Assembly: GCA_963704545.1 (NCBI GenBank)
Contig: OY969915.1
Location: 1,612,001-1,676,000, forward strand
Direction: 5' to 3'
DNA length: 64,000 nt
Source: VRUE01 sp963704545
GTDB lineage: Bacteria; Actinomycetota; Thermoleophilia; Solirubrobacterales; 70-9
Below are positions 14,736-23,242 of the stretch, piece by piece. The translations under genes were made by a program, and so were the position numbers. The notes under the pieces are model-generated. The model was not told the origin of the DNA. It was given only the letters and a program-made list of their open reading frames with translations, and did not search any database. Each line of letters starts with the position of its first letter. Position 1 is the first letter of the stretch.

Positions 14736-15714
14736 GCAGCTCGCCGGGCAACTGCGCGCCGTGGTGGCGGAGGCGTGCTCGGAGCCGGAGGTCGAGGTGC
14801 GCGGCCTGCGGCGGCTGACCGGCGGCGCCAGCCGCGAGACCTGGGCCTTTGACGCGGTCTTCGCCGACGGCGCCGAGCGACCGCTGATCCTGCGCCGCGA
14901 CCCGCCGAAGGCGGACCGGGCCGGAGGAGCGATGCGGCGCGAGGCGACCGCGATCGAAGCGGCGGCACGCGCCGGCGTGCCGGTGCCGAAGCTGATCGCC
15001 CACGGCAGCGACCCCGCCGCTCTCGACGCTCCCTTCATCGTGATGGACTTCGTCGAGGGCGAGACCGTTCCCCGCCGCATCCTGCGCGACGACGCGTATG
15101 CCGATGTCCGCCCGCGCCTGGCCGAGCGCTGTGGGGAAATCCTCGCTCGGGTGCACGCGATCCCAACCGGGGAGGTGAAAGGGCTGGAGACCCCCGACTC
15201 CCTGGGACAGCTGCGCGGCGCCCTCGACTTCTTCGAGGAGAGCAGCCCGGCCCTCGAGCTGGGGATGCGCTGGCTGGAGCGGAACCGGCCAGACGTCGGG
15301 GCCGCCCGCGTCGTCCACGGCGACTTCCGCAACGGCAACCTGCTTGTCGGCCCCGACGGCATCCGCGCGGTGCTCGACTGGGAGCTCGTTCGCCTGGGGG
15401 ACCCGATGGAGGACCTGGGGTACCTCTGCGCGCGGTGCTGGCGCTTCGGTGTGGTCGAGCGTCCGGTCGGCGGCTTCGGCGATTACGCCGACCTCTTCCG
15501 GGGCTACGAAAAGATCTCGGGGCAGCGCGTCGACCCCGAGCTCGTCCGCTGGTGGGAGCTCTTCAGCAGCGTCTGGTGGGGCGTCGGGTGCATGGTCCAG
15601 GCCTCGCGGCATCTCTCCGGGGACGTGCGCTCGATCGAGCTTGCGGCGATCGGCCGCCGCGTGTGGGAGCAGGAGTACGACGTCCTGCTGTACCTCGACG
15701 GGCGGGGCGGCTGA
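14713..15714 (+). CDS. APH-fold phosphotransferase (ACAD10/11 N-domain-like)
   Basis: 333 aa, aminoglycoside-phosphotransferase fold. The N-lobe is RRLTGGASRETWAFDAVF, with an RRD.P segment. The catalytic loop is RVVHGDFRNGNLLVGPDGIRAVLDWE (HGDxxxxN and DWE). In family terms this resembles the kinase domain fused to acyl-CoA dehydrogenase in eukaryotic ACAD10/11, where hydroxyacyl groups are phosphorylated before elimination. In bacteria separate genes next to an acyl-CoA dehydrogenase are common, as here. That the true substrate is a 4-hydroxyacyl-CoA is an inference from this neighbourhood. It overlaps the SDR gene by 23 bases. Confidence 0.82.
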   Translation: MVATAPSEQLAGQLRAVVAEACSEPEVEVRGLRRLTGGASRETWAFDAVFADGAERPLILRRDPPKADRAGGAMRREATAIEAAARAGVPVPKLIAHGSDPAALDAPFIVMDFVEGETVPRRILRDDAYADVRPRLAERCGEILARVHAIPTGEVKGLETPDSLGQLRGALDFFEESSPALELGMRWLERNRPDVGAARVVHGDFRNGNLLVGPDGIRAVLDWELVRLGDPMEDLGYLCARCWRFGVVERPVGGFGDYADLFRGYEKISGQRVDPELVRWWELFSSVWWGVGCMVQASRHLSGDVRSIELAAIGRRVWEQEYDVLLYLDGRGG

Positions 15715-15715
15715 G

Positions 15716-16132
15716 ATGGCGCGCGGCGTGCCGAGCACGGCGGAGCTGGTCGATGCCCTGCGGGGCTTCTTGGAGCAGGACGTGATGCCCGGGACGGAAG
15801 GGCGCCTCAGCTTCATGGCTCGCGTCGCCGCCAACGTCGCCGCGACGGTCGAGCGCGAGATCGTGCTCGGGCCGCTCCAGGCGCAGGGGCACGCCGAGCG
15901 CCTGGCGACGCTGGGGTTCGGCGACGACGACGAGCTGGCGCGGGCGATCCGGGCCGGCGAGCTCGACGACCGCCTCGACGAGGTGGTCGAGGTCACGCGG
16001 CGCAACGTGGTCGAGAGGCTCAGCCTCTGGAACCCGCGCTACGTCGAACCCGAGGACGTCGACCTGATCCTCCAGATGCCCGCTTCCGGCGGCGGGCCTT
16101 CAGATTCGAACCCCCCCGACAAAGGCAGGTAA
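15716..16132 (+). CDS. DUF6285 domain protein
   Basis: 138 aa, helical. It reads VPSTAELVDALRGFLEQDVMPGTEGRLSFMARVAANVAATVEREI, then a DELARAIRAGELDD segment. I recognise this as the DUF6285 type that lies beside APH-like kinases and acyl-CoA dehydrogenases; its biochemical role is unknown. ATG 15716 follows the kinase stop by one base, indicating tight coupling. The C-terminal ~20 residues are Gly/Ser/Pro-rich. Confidence 0.72.
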   Translation: MARGVPSTAELVDALRGFLEQDVMPGTEGRLSFMARVAANVAATVEREIVLGPLQAQGHAERLATLGFGDDDELARAIRAGELDDRLDEVVEVTRRNVVERLSLWNPRYVEPEDVDLILQMPASGGGPSDSNPPDKGR

Positions 16133-16138
16133 GGGCCA

Positions 16139-17383
16139 ATGGATTACACGCTGCCCCAGGATCTCCTGGACTTCATCGCCGAGCTGGATGCCTTCATCGA
16201 GCGCGAGATCGAGCCCCTCGAAGCCGAGAACATGCAGTTCTTCGACCACCGTCGCGAGTGGAAACGCACCGACTGGGAGAACGACGGCGTCCACTCGCGG
16301 GAGTGGGTCGAGCTGCTCGAGGAGATGCGGCGGCGAGCGGACGCTGCCGGCTTCTACCGCTACGCCCTGCCGGGGAGGATGGGCGGGCGCGACGGGACCA
16401 ACCTCGGGATGGCGGTGATCCGCGACCACCTCGCGGCGAAGGGGCTGGGCCTGCACAACGACCTGCAGATGGAGTCCTCCGTGGTGGGGAACCTCGTCTT
16501 CCCGCTGATCCTCGAGCAGTTCGGCAGCGCCGAGCAGAAGGACGCCTTCCTCGCGGGCTCGATCTCCGGCGAGCTGGCGTTCGCCTTCGGCCTGACCGAG
16601 CCCGACCACGGCAGCGACGCGACCTGGCTGCAGACGACGGCGGTCCGGGACGGCGGCGATTGGGTGATCAACGGGGCCAAGCGCTTCATCAGCGGGCTCG
16701 GCTTCGCCCGCCACGCGATCGTCTTCGCCCGCACCTCCGGCGATCCGGGCGCGGCCGAGGGGATCACCGCGTTCATCGTCCCCACCGACGGCCCCGGCGT
16801 CGAGGTCCCGTACATGCACTGGACCTTCAACATGCCGACCGACCACGCCGAGGTGGTGCTGAAGGACGTGCGGGTGCCCGACGGCGCGATCCTGGGCGAA
16901 GAGGGGAGGGGGCTCGCCACGGCGATGTTCTTCGTCCACGAGAACCGGATCCGGCAGGCGGCCTCAGGGGTTGGTGCAGCCGACTACTGCGTGACCCAGT
17001 CGGTCGCCTACGCGCGCGAGCGCAGGACGTTCGGCAAGCCCCTCGCCGAGCGACAGGCGATCCAGTGGCCGCTGGTCGAGCTGGCGACCGAGATCGAGAT
17101 GCTGCGCGGCCTGGTGCGAAAGACGGCCCACGAGATGGACAGCGGCAAGGGTCGCATCAGCGGGGTCAGCGACAAGGTCTCGATGTGCAACTACCGCGCC
17201 AACCGCCTCGTCTGCGACGCGGCGGATCGGGCGATGCAGGTGCACGGCGGCGTCGGCTACACCCGGCACAAGCAGTTCGAGCACATCTACCGCCACCACC
17301 GCCGCTACCGGATCACCGAGGGCTCCGAAGAGATCCAGATCCGCAACATCGCCGGTCACCTCTTCGGCTTCGTCTCACGTTAA
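16139..17383 (+). CDS. Acyl-CoA dehydrogenase
   Basis: FAD-dependent acyl-CoA dehydrogenase (414 aa). Conserved features are LAFAFGLTEPDHGSDATWLQTTAVRDGGDWVINGAKRFISG (FAD and substrate binding), FGKPLAERQAIQWPLVELATEI, MQVHGGVGYTRHKQFEHIYR and RITEGSEEIQIRNIAGHL, where the glutamate is the expected catalytic base. It ends a compact operon with the SDR, APH-like kinase and DUF6285 genes, which fits an ACAD10/11-like catabolic route. Start ATG 16139 lies six bases after the DUF6285 stop. Confidence 0.92.
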   Translation: MDYTLPQDLLDFIAELDAFIEREIEPLEAENMQFFDHRREWKRTDWENDGVHSREWVELLEEMRRRADAAGFYRYALPGRMGGRDGTNLGMAVIRDHLAAKGLGLHNDLQMESSVVGNLVFPLILEQFGSAEQKDAFLAGSISGELAFAFGLTEPDHGSDATWLQTTAVRDGGDWVINGAKRFISGLGFARHAIVFARTSGDPGAAEGITAFIVPTDGPGVEVPYMHWTFNMPTDHAEVVLKDVRVPDGAILGEEGRGLATAMFFVHENRIRQAASGVGAADYCVTQSVAYARERRTFGKPLAERQAIQWPLVELATEIEMLRGLVRKTAHEMDSGKGRISGVSDKVSMCNYRANRLVCDAADRAMQVHGGVGYTRHKQFEHIYRHHRRYRITEGSEEIQIRNIAGHLFGFVSR

Positions 17384-17414
17384 AGACCCCGGGATCCACG
17401 GCCGATGGGAGGCT

Positions 17415-17663
17415 ATGCCTCCTCTTCTTGCCGTCGCGCTCATGATGTCGCCGTTTGCGATCGTCGGTTGCTTGAAGGGCCGCTACGTCCTGAGCATCGT
17501 CGGCTTGTTCGTACTGTTCGGGATCCCGTCCATCCTTGCGGCGACGCGTCTCGCGCGGGCGGACTCCTGGTGGGCCGGCCGGTTCTACGACGAAACCAAA
17601 TTGATTCAGACCGGTCATCGCTACCCGGGCCACAGCAACATCAGTGACGCACTGACGCTCTGA
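17415..17663 (+). CDS. Small predicted membrane protein
   Basis: 82 aa, not recognised. There are two hydrophobic segments, LLAVALMMSPFAIVGCL and VLSIVGLFVLFGIPSILAA, separated by KGRY, then a hydrophilic tail WWAGRFYDETKLIQTGHRYPG. The start ATG 17415 overlaps a GGGAGG stretch that is close for a Shine-Dalgarno. The gene lies downstream of the acyl-CoA dehydrogenase and converges on the IPT/PASTA gene. Coding status rests on hydrophobic pattern and codon use. Confidence 0.6.
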   Translation: MPPLLAVALMMSPFAIVGCLKGRYVLSIVGLFVLFGIPSILAATRLARADSWWAGRFYDETKLIQTGHRYPGHSNISDALTL

Positions 17664-17724
17664 GGCGCAGCGCCCCGAGCGGCGCGGTGTTGCCTGCCCG
17701 GGGCGCTGTTCGAACGCCGACGGA

Positions 17725-18771
17725 TCAGCCCTGCTGGCCCACCGTGACGCCGACCTTGGAGCCTGACTTGAGCACCTTGCCCGGCCTGGGGCTCTGCTTG
17801 AGCACCTTGCCCGGCTTGCCCTCGGCGCGCTTGACCTTGCCGAGCTTGCAGTCGGCACGGCGGAGCGCCTTCTTGGCGGCCTTCAGGCTCTTGCCCTTCA
17901 GCTTCGGGACGGCGCAGCCTTCGTAGTAGAAGCGGTCGGACCTGACCATGGGGCTGGTCCCGGCCAGGGTTGTCACCGTGACGTCGGTCGCCCCGACCTT
18001 GGTGCTGCGCGGGGCGATCGCGGTGATCTGGGTGTCCGATTCGACCGTGAAGCCGGTCGCCGGCGTCGAGCCGAACTTGACTGCGCTCGCCGCGTTGAAG
18101 TCGGTGCCGGTGATCTTCACCGTGGTGCCGCCGGCGACCGGGCCGAAGTCGGGCTCGAGCGAGGTGACCGCTGGGGTCGGCTGGACTTCGGCGCTGAGCT
18201 CGACCTCTTTGCCCGAGAAGGCGCCGCTGGGGGCGACCGTCGCTCCGTCGAAGGGCGGCGGGAAGACGAAGCCGAAGCTCGCCCCGGCGACGTCGGCGAC
18301 CCCGATCTTGTCGGTGGCGTTGCTCGGATCGACTCCGATCAGGTCTCCCGCGCGGATCGGGAGGTTCGTGCTGAATGTCTGCAGACCGGTCCCCGACGGT
18401 GTGGCCGGGTTGCTGGTGCCCATCGCGCTGTAACCGCCGGAACCGTTGGGCCGGAGGACCCGCAGGAAGAACGGGCCCCCTTCGGCGCCCTGAACGCGCC
18501 AGCGCACGATCGCACCGTTCACCGGTGAGACCAGGTTGGCGCCTTTCTCCGGAAGGGCGGTGTTGAAGTAGGTCTGTACCCCTCCGAATTCCGTAGGCGT
18601 GGAACCGGGCGGCAGAACACTGCCGATGGTGATGGTGGAAGCCTGTGCGCTCGCCGCCGCGAAAAGCGCGAGCGCGGTCACCGATGCGATGGCCGAAGTG
18701 AGAAGTCGCCCGGCCAGCGCATGCCTGGTTTGCGCAGCCGTATTCGCACGGCCACGATGTGGTCGAAACAT
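17725..18771 (-). CDS. Secreted protein with IPT/TIG and PASTA-like domains
   Basis: 348 aa. A signal peptide (LLTSAIASVTALALFAAASAQA) is followed by a beta-rich domain of about 160 residues. An IPT/TIG immunoglobulin-like domain follows (PAVTSLEPDFGPVAGGTTVKITGTDF...KVGATDVTVTTLAG). The C-terminal PASTA-like repeat reads VPKLKGKSLKAAKKALRRADC...QSPRPGKVLKSGSKVGVTVG. PASTA units bind peptidoglycan or muropeptides in some proteins, so cell-wall attachment is plausible. ATG 18771 has an AAGGAGG Shine-Dalgarno eight bases upstream. A GC-rich hairpin lies in its leader near 18800-18825. Confidence 0.82.
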   Translation of the reverse strand: MFRPHRGRANTAAQTRHALAGRLLTSAIASVTALALFAAASAQASTITIGSVLPPGSTPTEFGGVQTYFNTALPEKGANLVSPVNGAIVRWRVQGAEGGPFFLRVLRPNGSGGYSAMGTSNPATPSGTGLQTFSTNLPIRAGDLIGVDPSNATDKIGVADVAGASFGFVFPPPFDGATVAPSGAFSGKEVELSAEVQPTPAVTSLEPDFGPVAGGTTVKITGTDFNAASAVKFGSTPATGFTVESDTQITAIAPRSTKVGATDVTVTTLAGTSPMVRSDRFYYEGCAVPKLKGKSLKAAKKALRRADCKLGKVKRAEGKPGKVLKQSPRPGKVLKSGSKVGVTVGQQG

Positions 18772-18877
18772 TCCCCATGCCTCCTTAGGTTGTTACACCC
18801 GGGCTCCGAGGTGGAGCGCCCGGACGAGTTCGGATGCAGAAACCGCTACACCGATGAATGTTGCGGTGGGCCCGGCA

Positions 18878-18883
18878 TATACT
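18878..18883 (+). promoter_or_regulatory. -10-like box upstream of DUF1330 gene
   Basis: TATACT on the plus strand would give a leader of about 35 bases before GTG 18926. No good -35 is present. Confidence 0.3.
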
Positions 18884-18925
18884 CACGCCCGTCGTTCCAA
18901 TCCGAGCCGTTCCGAGGGGGACAGA

Positions 18926-19318
18926 GTGAGCGCACCGAACGAGCCCGAGAGGCTGAACCAGGAGGGATTCGCCGCGTTCTCACAGCGCGCCGGCGACGAT
19001 GCCCCGGTGGTGATGCTGAACCTCCTCGCCTTCCAGCCCGACGGAGGGCAGGAGCGCTACGAGGAATACGGTGCCGCTGTCGCTCCGCTGCTGGAGCAGG
19101 TCGGCGGGCGGATCGTCTTCGTCGGTGCGCCCGCGACGGCCCTCCTGGGCGACGACTCCTGGGACCTCGTCGCGCTGGTCGAGTACCCGACGCGGCAGGC
19201 CTTCCTCGACATGATCGCCTCGACCGAGTACCAGGCGATCGGCCATCTGCGAACCGAGGCGCTGGTCAAGGGCGAGCTGCACCCGATGGATGCCGGCGAG
19301 GTGCCGACCGTCGCCTAG
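18926..19318 (+). CDS. DUF1330-like protein
   Basis: 130 aa dimeric alpha/beta-barrel type. It reads PVVMLNLLAFQPDGGQERYEEYGAAVAPLLEQVGGRIVFVGAP, then WDLVALVEYPTRQAFLDMIASTEYQAIGHLRTEAL, the usual DUF1330/EthD-like pattern. Function is unknown for most members. I use GTG 18926, which has a GAGGGGGA Shine-Dalgarno, rather than a longer frame that begins inside the divergent gene. A convergent P450 gene follows. Confidence 0.8.
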   Translation: MSAPNEPERLNQEGFAAFSQRAGDDAPVVMLNLLAFQPDGGQERYEEYGAAVAPLLEQVGGRIVFVGAPATALLGDDSWDLVALVEYPTRQAFLDMIASTEYQAIGHLRTEALVKGELHPMDAGEVPTVA

Positions 19319-19345
19319 CGACGTCGGGGCGGGGGCGACGCCGCC

Positions 19346-20578
19346 CTACGGCGCGAGCCGCACCGGCAGCGTCTTCAGCTGGTTGAGGAAGCCCGACTCG
19401 ACGAACTTGGGCCCGCCGTCGATCGTCATCTCCGGGTAGCGGACCAGGGTCTCTTCGAAGAGGATCTTCAGCTCGAGGCGGGCGAGGGCGGTGCCCAGGC
19501 AGAAGTGGCGGCCGCCGGCACCAAAGGCCTGGTGCTCGGGATTGCGCAGGACATCGAAGCGGTCGGGGTCCTCGTAGCGCGTCTCGTCTCGATTCGAGGA
19601 CGCGTACCACATGACCACCTTCTCACCCTCTTTGATCTGCTTGCCGTTGAGTTCGACGTCGCGGGTCGCGGTGCGGCGGAAGTGGGCGAAGGCGGGAAAC
19701 ATGCGCAGGGACTCCTCGACCACGCCTGGGATCAGACCAGGGTCGTCGAGGACCATCTGGAGCTGTTCGCGGTCTTCCATCAGCGCCCGCATGCCGCTGG
19801 CGTAGGTAGACCTGGTGCTGTCGTTGCCGGCGGCGACGAGGAGGAAGAAGCCCATCACGATCTCGTGTTCCTCGAGCATCTGGCCTTCGACCTCGGAGTG
19901 GACGAGGACGCTGGTCAGGTCGTCGGTCGGGTTCTCCCGCCGGGCGGCGATCATCTTGTTGCAGCGGGCGAAGATTTCGGGGATGGCCTGCTCGAGCGCT
20001 TCTTCGACCCCGCCGGGGCTGAGGTCGGGGTCGCCGGCGCCCAGGGTCGAGTTCATCAGCGTCGCCCAGACCTCGTCGTCCTCGGGGGGGATGCCCATGA
20101 AGCTGCCGATCACGCGCGAGACCGCCGGCTGGGCGACGTCGGTGACCAGGTCGCAGGTCTCACGGCCCTCGAGCCGATCGAGGACCTCGATGACGATCTC
20201 CCGGATCGAGTCCTCGTGCGCGGCGATCCGCTTCGGCGTGAAGCCCGCCTGGAACAGCGCCTTGATCCGGTCGTGCTTGGGCGGGTCCATGCCGATGAAC
20301 ATCGCCCGCGAGAGCTCGATCGGGAAGACCTCGTTGATCGCGGTGACGCCGCCAACCTCCGAGGAGTAGGCCTGCCAGTCGCGACTCACCTCGTGCACGT
20401 CGTCGGCGGTCGTCACCGACCAGAAGCCGGCCGCCTCGGGGAACTCGCTGACGTGCGAGGTCCAGTGGACCGGGCAGCCGCTGCGCATTTCCTTGAACAG
20501 GGCGTGGGGCGGGCCGTCGACCCAGTGTTTGCGCTCCAGTACGAGCTCGTCCTCGAGTTTTGCGGTGGCAGGGTTCAT
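19346..20578 (-). CDS. Cytochrome P450
   Basis: Soluble bacterial P450 (410 aa), a heme-thiolate monooxygenase. The I-helix oxygen-binding motif is AAGNDSTRSTYASGM. The ExxR motif is EESLRMFPAFAHFRRTATRDVELNG. The heme loop is NPEHQAFGAGGRHFCLGTALARLELKILFEE with the axial cysteine. The N-terminal KHWVDGPPHALFKEMR and FIGMDPPKHDRIKALF regions are typical of CYP families acting on terpenoid, steroid or fatty substrates. Redox partners are not encoded nearby. ATG 20578 has a GAGGAG Shine-Dalgarno. Confidence 0.93.
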   Translation of the reverse strand: MNPATAKLEDELVLERKHWVDGPPHALFKEMRSGCPVHWTSHVSEFPEAAGFWSVTTADDVHEVSRDWQAYSSEVGGVTAINEVFPIELSRAMFIGMDPPKHDRIKALFQAGFTPKRIAAHEDSIREIVIEVLDRLEGRETCDLVTDVAQPAVSRVIGSFMGIPPEDDEVWATLMNSTLGAGDPDLSPGGVEEALEQAIPEIFARCNKMIAARRENPTDDLTSVLVHSEVEGQMLEEHEIVMGFFLLVAAGNDSTRSTYASGMRALMEDREQLQMVLDDPGLIPGVVEESLRMFPAFAHFRRTATRDVELNGKQIKEGEKVVMWYASSNRDETRYEDPDRFDVLRNPEHQAFGAGGRHFCLGTALARLELKILFEETLVRYPEMTIDGGPKFVESGFLNQLKTLPVRLAP

Positions 20579-20655
20579 CTGTGAGCTCCTCGTCGGGTCG
20601 ATTCGGGGATCCTACCGGTCGAACTGGCCAGCTGGCCAGGAGGCTTGTGGGAGGG

Positions 20656-20766
20656 GGAGCCTGGCCGTCCTCCAGTCGAATTGAGCACCGCGCGTAAGCG
20701 CGGTGCAACCAGGAGCGCGGCCTACGGCCGCGCAAACACCGGATTGCATTTCCGCCGCTTCGCGAC
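20656..20766 (-). repeat. Dispersed structured repeat, family B, copy 1
   Basis: This 111-base block matches the block at 56383-56493 with only a few differences (opposite orientation). Internal hairpins are GCACCGCGC/GCGCGGTGC (20685-20706) and GCGCGGCC/GGCCGCGC (20715-20733). The end GGAGCCTGGCCGTCCTCCAG has a degenerate partner near 20775-20796. It abuts the truncated membrane gene at 20817. Confidence 0.8.
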
Positions 20767-20816
20767 ATGCGCGCGGACCGTCGCCAGGCGCTCCCAGAAG
20801 ACGCGCGCGAGCAGGG

Positions 20817-21065
20817 CCAGGCAGGGACGTCGGCGACCTTGTCGAGGAAGTCGCCGATCCAGGTGAGGACCGGCATGCCGAGCAGGTCGAGCACGGCGAG
20901 GACGAGGGCCAAGCCGCCGATCCAGGCGGCGATGCGGGTGAGGCGACGGGGCAGCGCGCTGCCTCCGGCTGGCGCTGTCGCTCCGGCGGGCTCCACGGCG
21001 GCACCCTGGTCAACGGGTCCGCTGGCTCTGGCCGCGCCGCGCGGAGTGCAAAGATCGAACCTCAC
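20817..21065 (-). pseudogene. Truncated membrane-protein gene, interrupted by family B repeat
   Basis: The minus frame from a possible GTG 21065 reads a Pro/Ala-rich start, then LPRRLTRIAAWIGGLALVLAVLDLLG and MPVLTWIGDFLDKVADVPAW, which looks like the N-terminal membrane segment of a larger integral membrane protein. Coding character stops near 20817, just before the family B repeat, and the frame then runs without meaning into the P450 gene. I infer that the 3' part was lost at the repeat. It might instead be a short intact protein. It is divergent from the lipoprotein gene at 21087. Confidence 0.35.
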
Positions 21066-21086
21066 ATGCGAGAGAGAGGAGCGATT

Positions 21087-21503
21087 GTGTCGGGTGGAGA
21101 TTCGAGTTGGTGGAGGGGGCGGGTGGCCCGCTTTGCGGTACTGGCGCTGGCGATCGGCGCCTTCGGCACGATCGCGGCCGGCTGCGGTGGCGATGGCGAC
21201 AGCGACAGCGTCTCGGAGGCCGAAGATCGGATCGAACGCGGCCTCGAAGAAGCCAAGGAAGGCCTCGAAAAGGGCAAGGACGAAGTGACGAAGGGCTTCA
21301 GCGAGGCCGAAAAGGCCACCAAGGAAGGCCTCGAAAAGGGCAGGGACGAAGCCAAGAAGGGTGTGGAAGGCGGTAAGAGCCAGGCCGAAAAGACGATCGA
21401 ACAGGCCGAAAAGGAAGCCAAGGAAGGTCTGGAAAAGGGCAAGGACGAAGCCAACAAGGCGATCGAAGAAGCCGAAGAGCAGGCCGAAAGGTACGGCTAC
21501 TAG
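21087..21503 (+). CDS. Lipoprotein with amphipathic helical repeats
   Basis: 138 aa. After a lipoprotein signal (FAVLALAIGAFGTIAAGC, lipobox IAAGC) the rest is a Lys/Glu-rich helix built of repeated GLEKGKDEA/KKG-type units, spaced at 11 or multiples of about 11 residues. This resembles LEA-like or apolipoprotein-like repeat proteins. A structural role in the envelope is inferred. GTG 21087 was chosen for its GAGAGGAG Shine-Dalgarno; ATG 21066 is an alternative. Confidence 0.7.
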   Translation: MSGGDSSWWRGRVARFAVLALAIGAFGTIAAGCGGDGDSDSVSEAEDRIERGLEEAKEGLEKGKDEVTKGFSEAEKATKEGLEKGRDEAKKGVEGGKSQAEKTIEQAEKEAKEGLEKGKDEANKAIEEAEEQAERYGY

Positions 21504-21549
21504 TAGGAAGAAACTGATCTCGCTCGGGTGAACCGTCATCCTCTCGGGG

Positions 21550-21879
21550 ATGGCGGAGCCCGAGAGCATGGACCCGTTCGAAGCGTTGGTCGCCGACGCG
21601 ATCGACGCTCTGCCGGAGGAATTTCAGCGAGTGCTGGAGGGCGTTGCGGTCGTCATCTCCGACGGCGGCGCCGAGATGCACGCCTACGGTCTCTACGAGG
21701 GAGACGGGATCGTCCGCGACGGCTACGAGGACCGGATCGTGATCTACCGCGACACGCTGGAACGCGATTTCGGCCGTGACCCGAAGCTGCTGGCCAGACA
21801 GGTCGAGCGCACGCTCCGCCACGAGCTTGCCCATCACCTCGGCTGGGACGAGCGCGGGGTCGGCGGCCTCGGGCTTTGA
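21550..21879 (+). CDS. Small zincin-like metallopeptidase (PF06262-type)
   Basis: 109 aa. The sequence has the compact arrangement of the actinobacterial zincin family: ALPEEFQRVLEGVAVVISD, IVIYRDTLERDFGRDP, and TLRHELAHHLGWDERG, which holds HExxH plus a third-ligand-like Asp. Substrates are unknown. A CATCCT box seven bases before ATG 21550 suggests a leaderless start. It lies 46 bases downstream of the helical lipoprotein gene. Confidence 0.82.
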   Translation: MAEPESMDPFEALVADAIDALPEEFQRVLEGVAVVISDGGAEMHAYGLYEGDGIVRDGYEDRIVIYRDTLERDFGRDPKLLARQVERTLRHELAHHLGWDERGVGGLGL

Positions 21880-21903
21880 GTCGCCCTGCTGCCTCCCGGG
21901 CGA

Positions 21904-22683
21904 CTACCGGACCTTGCAGTCCCCGGGCAGCTTGCTGGTCAGCTGCCTGCCTTCGGGGAAGGTGAAGGTCGCCTTCGCGAGCTGGTAGACGGCGCCGGGG
22001 AAGCCCGCCGGTGCGGCGCAGCTGGCGCTGAGGAAGCTGCGCGCCTCACCGGCGTAGCGGTACCTGCGGCCGATCGTCAGCTCGATGTCGGTGACATAGC
22101 CCAGGTCGGAGGCGAGCGTTCGGATCTTGGCTGTGAAAACGGTCCCGAATTCGCCCCGGGGCCGGCGCGAGATCTCGAAGGGGAGGACGAAGGCCGCTTT
22201 CACCGGGGTCGAGCCGTAGAGGTGCAGCACCATTCCCGGACCCTTGCGAGTGCTGCTGTTGAAGACGAGCACCGCCCCCCTGGCCGGGATCAGGGGCGAG
22301 CCCGGGAAGTCGACGCTGGCGGCGAAGCGGCCGTGGCCGACCAGGGCGCTGCGGCAGAGATCGAGTGCGGCTTCGGTGCTGGTCTGCTGAAGGCGGAAGG
22401 CGGGACAGGTCGGGAGGCCCACGGTCGAGACCCGCCCGGCGCGGTTGACCGCGACGGCGAGCTCGCGCAGCTGCGGCGGGCGGCTGCCGTCCACGGTTGC
22501 GACCGAGCCATCGAGGTGCACCGTCACCGGCGCCGGGCGCTCGCGCGGCAGCGCACGCGGCGCAAGCCGGCCGTCGAAGGAAACGCGCACGTTGCCCGAC
22601 TGCACGATCTGGCGCTGCGCGGCAGCCCCCGCGATCGGCAGGCAGCAGGCGGCGATGGCGGCTGCGATGAGGAGGCGACGCAT
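21904..22683 (-). CDS. Secreted protein of unknown function
   Basis: 259 aa. A clear signal peptide (MRRLLIAAAIAACCLPIAGAAAQ) precedes a beta-rich extracytoplasmic protein: VRVSFDGRLAPRALPRERPAPVTVHLDG, CPAFRLQQTSTEAALDLCRSALVGHG and KGPGMVLHLYG. Four cysteines may form disulfides. I know similar secreted proteins from Solirubrobacterales annotated only as hypothetical. A TAGACT box lies nine bases before ATG 22683 on this strand, and GGGAAGGG in between could act as a Shine-Dalgarno. Confidence 0.7.
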   Translation of the reverse strand: MRRLLIAAAIAACCLPIAGAAAQRQIVQSGNVRVSFDGRLAPRALPRERPAPVTVHLDGSVATVDGSRPPQLRELAVAVNRAGRVSTVGLPTCPAFRLQQTSTEAALDLCRSALVGHGRFAASVDFPGSPLIPARGAVLVFNSSTRKGPGMVLHLYGSTPVKAAFVLPFEISRRPRGEFGTVFTAKIRTLASDLGYVTDIELTIGRRYRYAGEARSFLSASCAAPAGFPGAVYQLAKATFTFPEGRQLTSKLPGDCKVR

Positions 22684-22741
22684 ACCCTTCCCAGTCTAGG
22701 TGCGCGGTGTTTTCCCCCGGTTAACGCCGGGCGGGAGGTCG

Positions 22742-22747
22742 TAGGGT
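22742..22747 (+). promoter_or_regulatory. -10 box, leaderless NTF2-like gene
   Basis: TAGGGT ends seven bases before GTG 22755. Confidence 0.5.
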
Positions 22748-22754
22748 TCGAAGG

Positions 22755-23147
22755 GTGGCCGAGGCGACTCACGCGAGCATCGAGAAATGGGTCGAGGGCT
22801 ACGAGCGAGCCTGGCGCGCGGCGGGGACCGAGTCGCTGCGTGAGCTGTTCACCGGGGACGCCACCTACCGGATGTCGCCCTACGAGGAGCCCGCCACGGG
22901 AATCGCCGCGATCGCCGGGCTCTGGGAGCGTGAGCGCGAGGGCCCGGACGAGCCGTTCGAGATGCGTCACACCATCGTCGCCGCCGAGGGCGACACCGCG
23001 GTGATCCGGGTGGAAGTCCAGTACGGCGGCCCCGAGCGCCTCCAGTACCGCGATCTCTGGGTCGTTCGCTTCGCGGCCGACGGCCGCTGCCTCGAGTTCG
23101 AGGAGTGGCCGTTCTGGCCCGGCCAGCAGATCGTCGCTGGCATGTGA
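22755..23147 (+). CDS. NTF2-like (SnoaL-like) domain protein
   Basis: 130 aa. Cone-shaped NTF2/SnoaL pattern: IEKWVEGYERAWRAAGTESLRELFTGDATYRMSPYEEPATGIAAIAGLWERER, then VEVQYGGPERLQYRDLWVVRFAADGRCLEFEEWPFWPGQ. Members act as small isomerases, hydrolases or ligand-binding proteins; no specific role can be given. GTG 22755 follows a leaderless -10 box. A long hairpin repeat begins 20 bases after its stop. Confidence 0.78.
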   Translation: MAEATHASIEKWVEGYERAWRAAGTESLRELFTGDATYRMSPYEEPATGIAAIAGLWEREREGPDEPFEMRHTIVAAEGDTAVIRVEVQYGGPERLQYRDLWVVRFAADGRCLEFEEWPFWPGQQIVAGM

Positions 23148-23166
23148 TCCAGGTGGGCTTGGGGTG

Positions 23167-23242
23167 GGTTGGCGGATGCCCCTCTCCAAAACGCGCGGCA
23201 GGAGCCGCGCTTGAGTGTTTTGGAGAGGGGCATCCGCCAACC
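23167..23242. repeat. Dispersed hairpin, family A, copy 1
   Basis: Perfect 26-bp arms (23167-23192 and 23217-23242) enclose a 24-base core (23193-23216) that itself holds a CGCGGC AGGA GCCGCG hairpin. The core and flanking CCAAAAC/GTTTTGG are identical to copy 2 at 56148-56227. Homology continues beyond the hairpin to about 23336, including a GGTCCC/GGGACC hairpin (23297-23315) and GGCTTCGCAG. Confidence 0.88.

Noticed and set aside
20160..21569. 469-codon minus-strand frame spanning P450 start to lipoprotein gene
   Set aside because: Only its middle part (20817-21065) looks like protein; the ends are antisense or repeat sequence.
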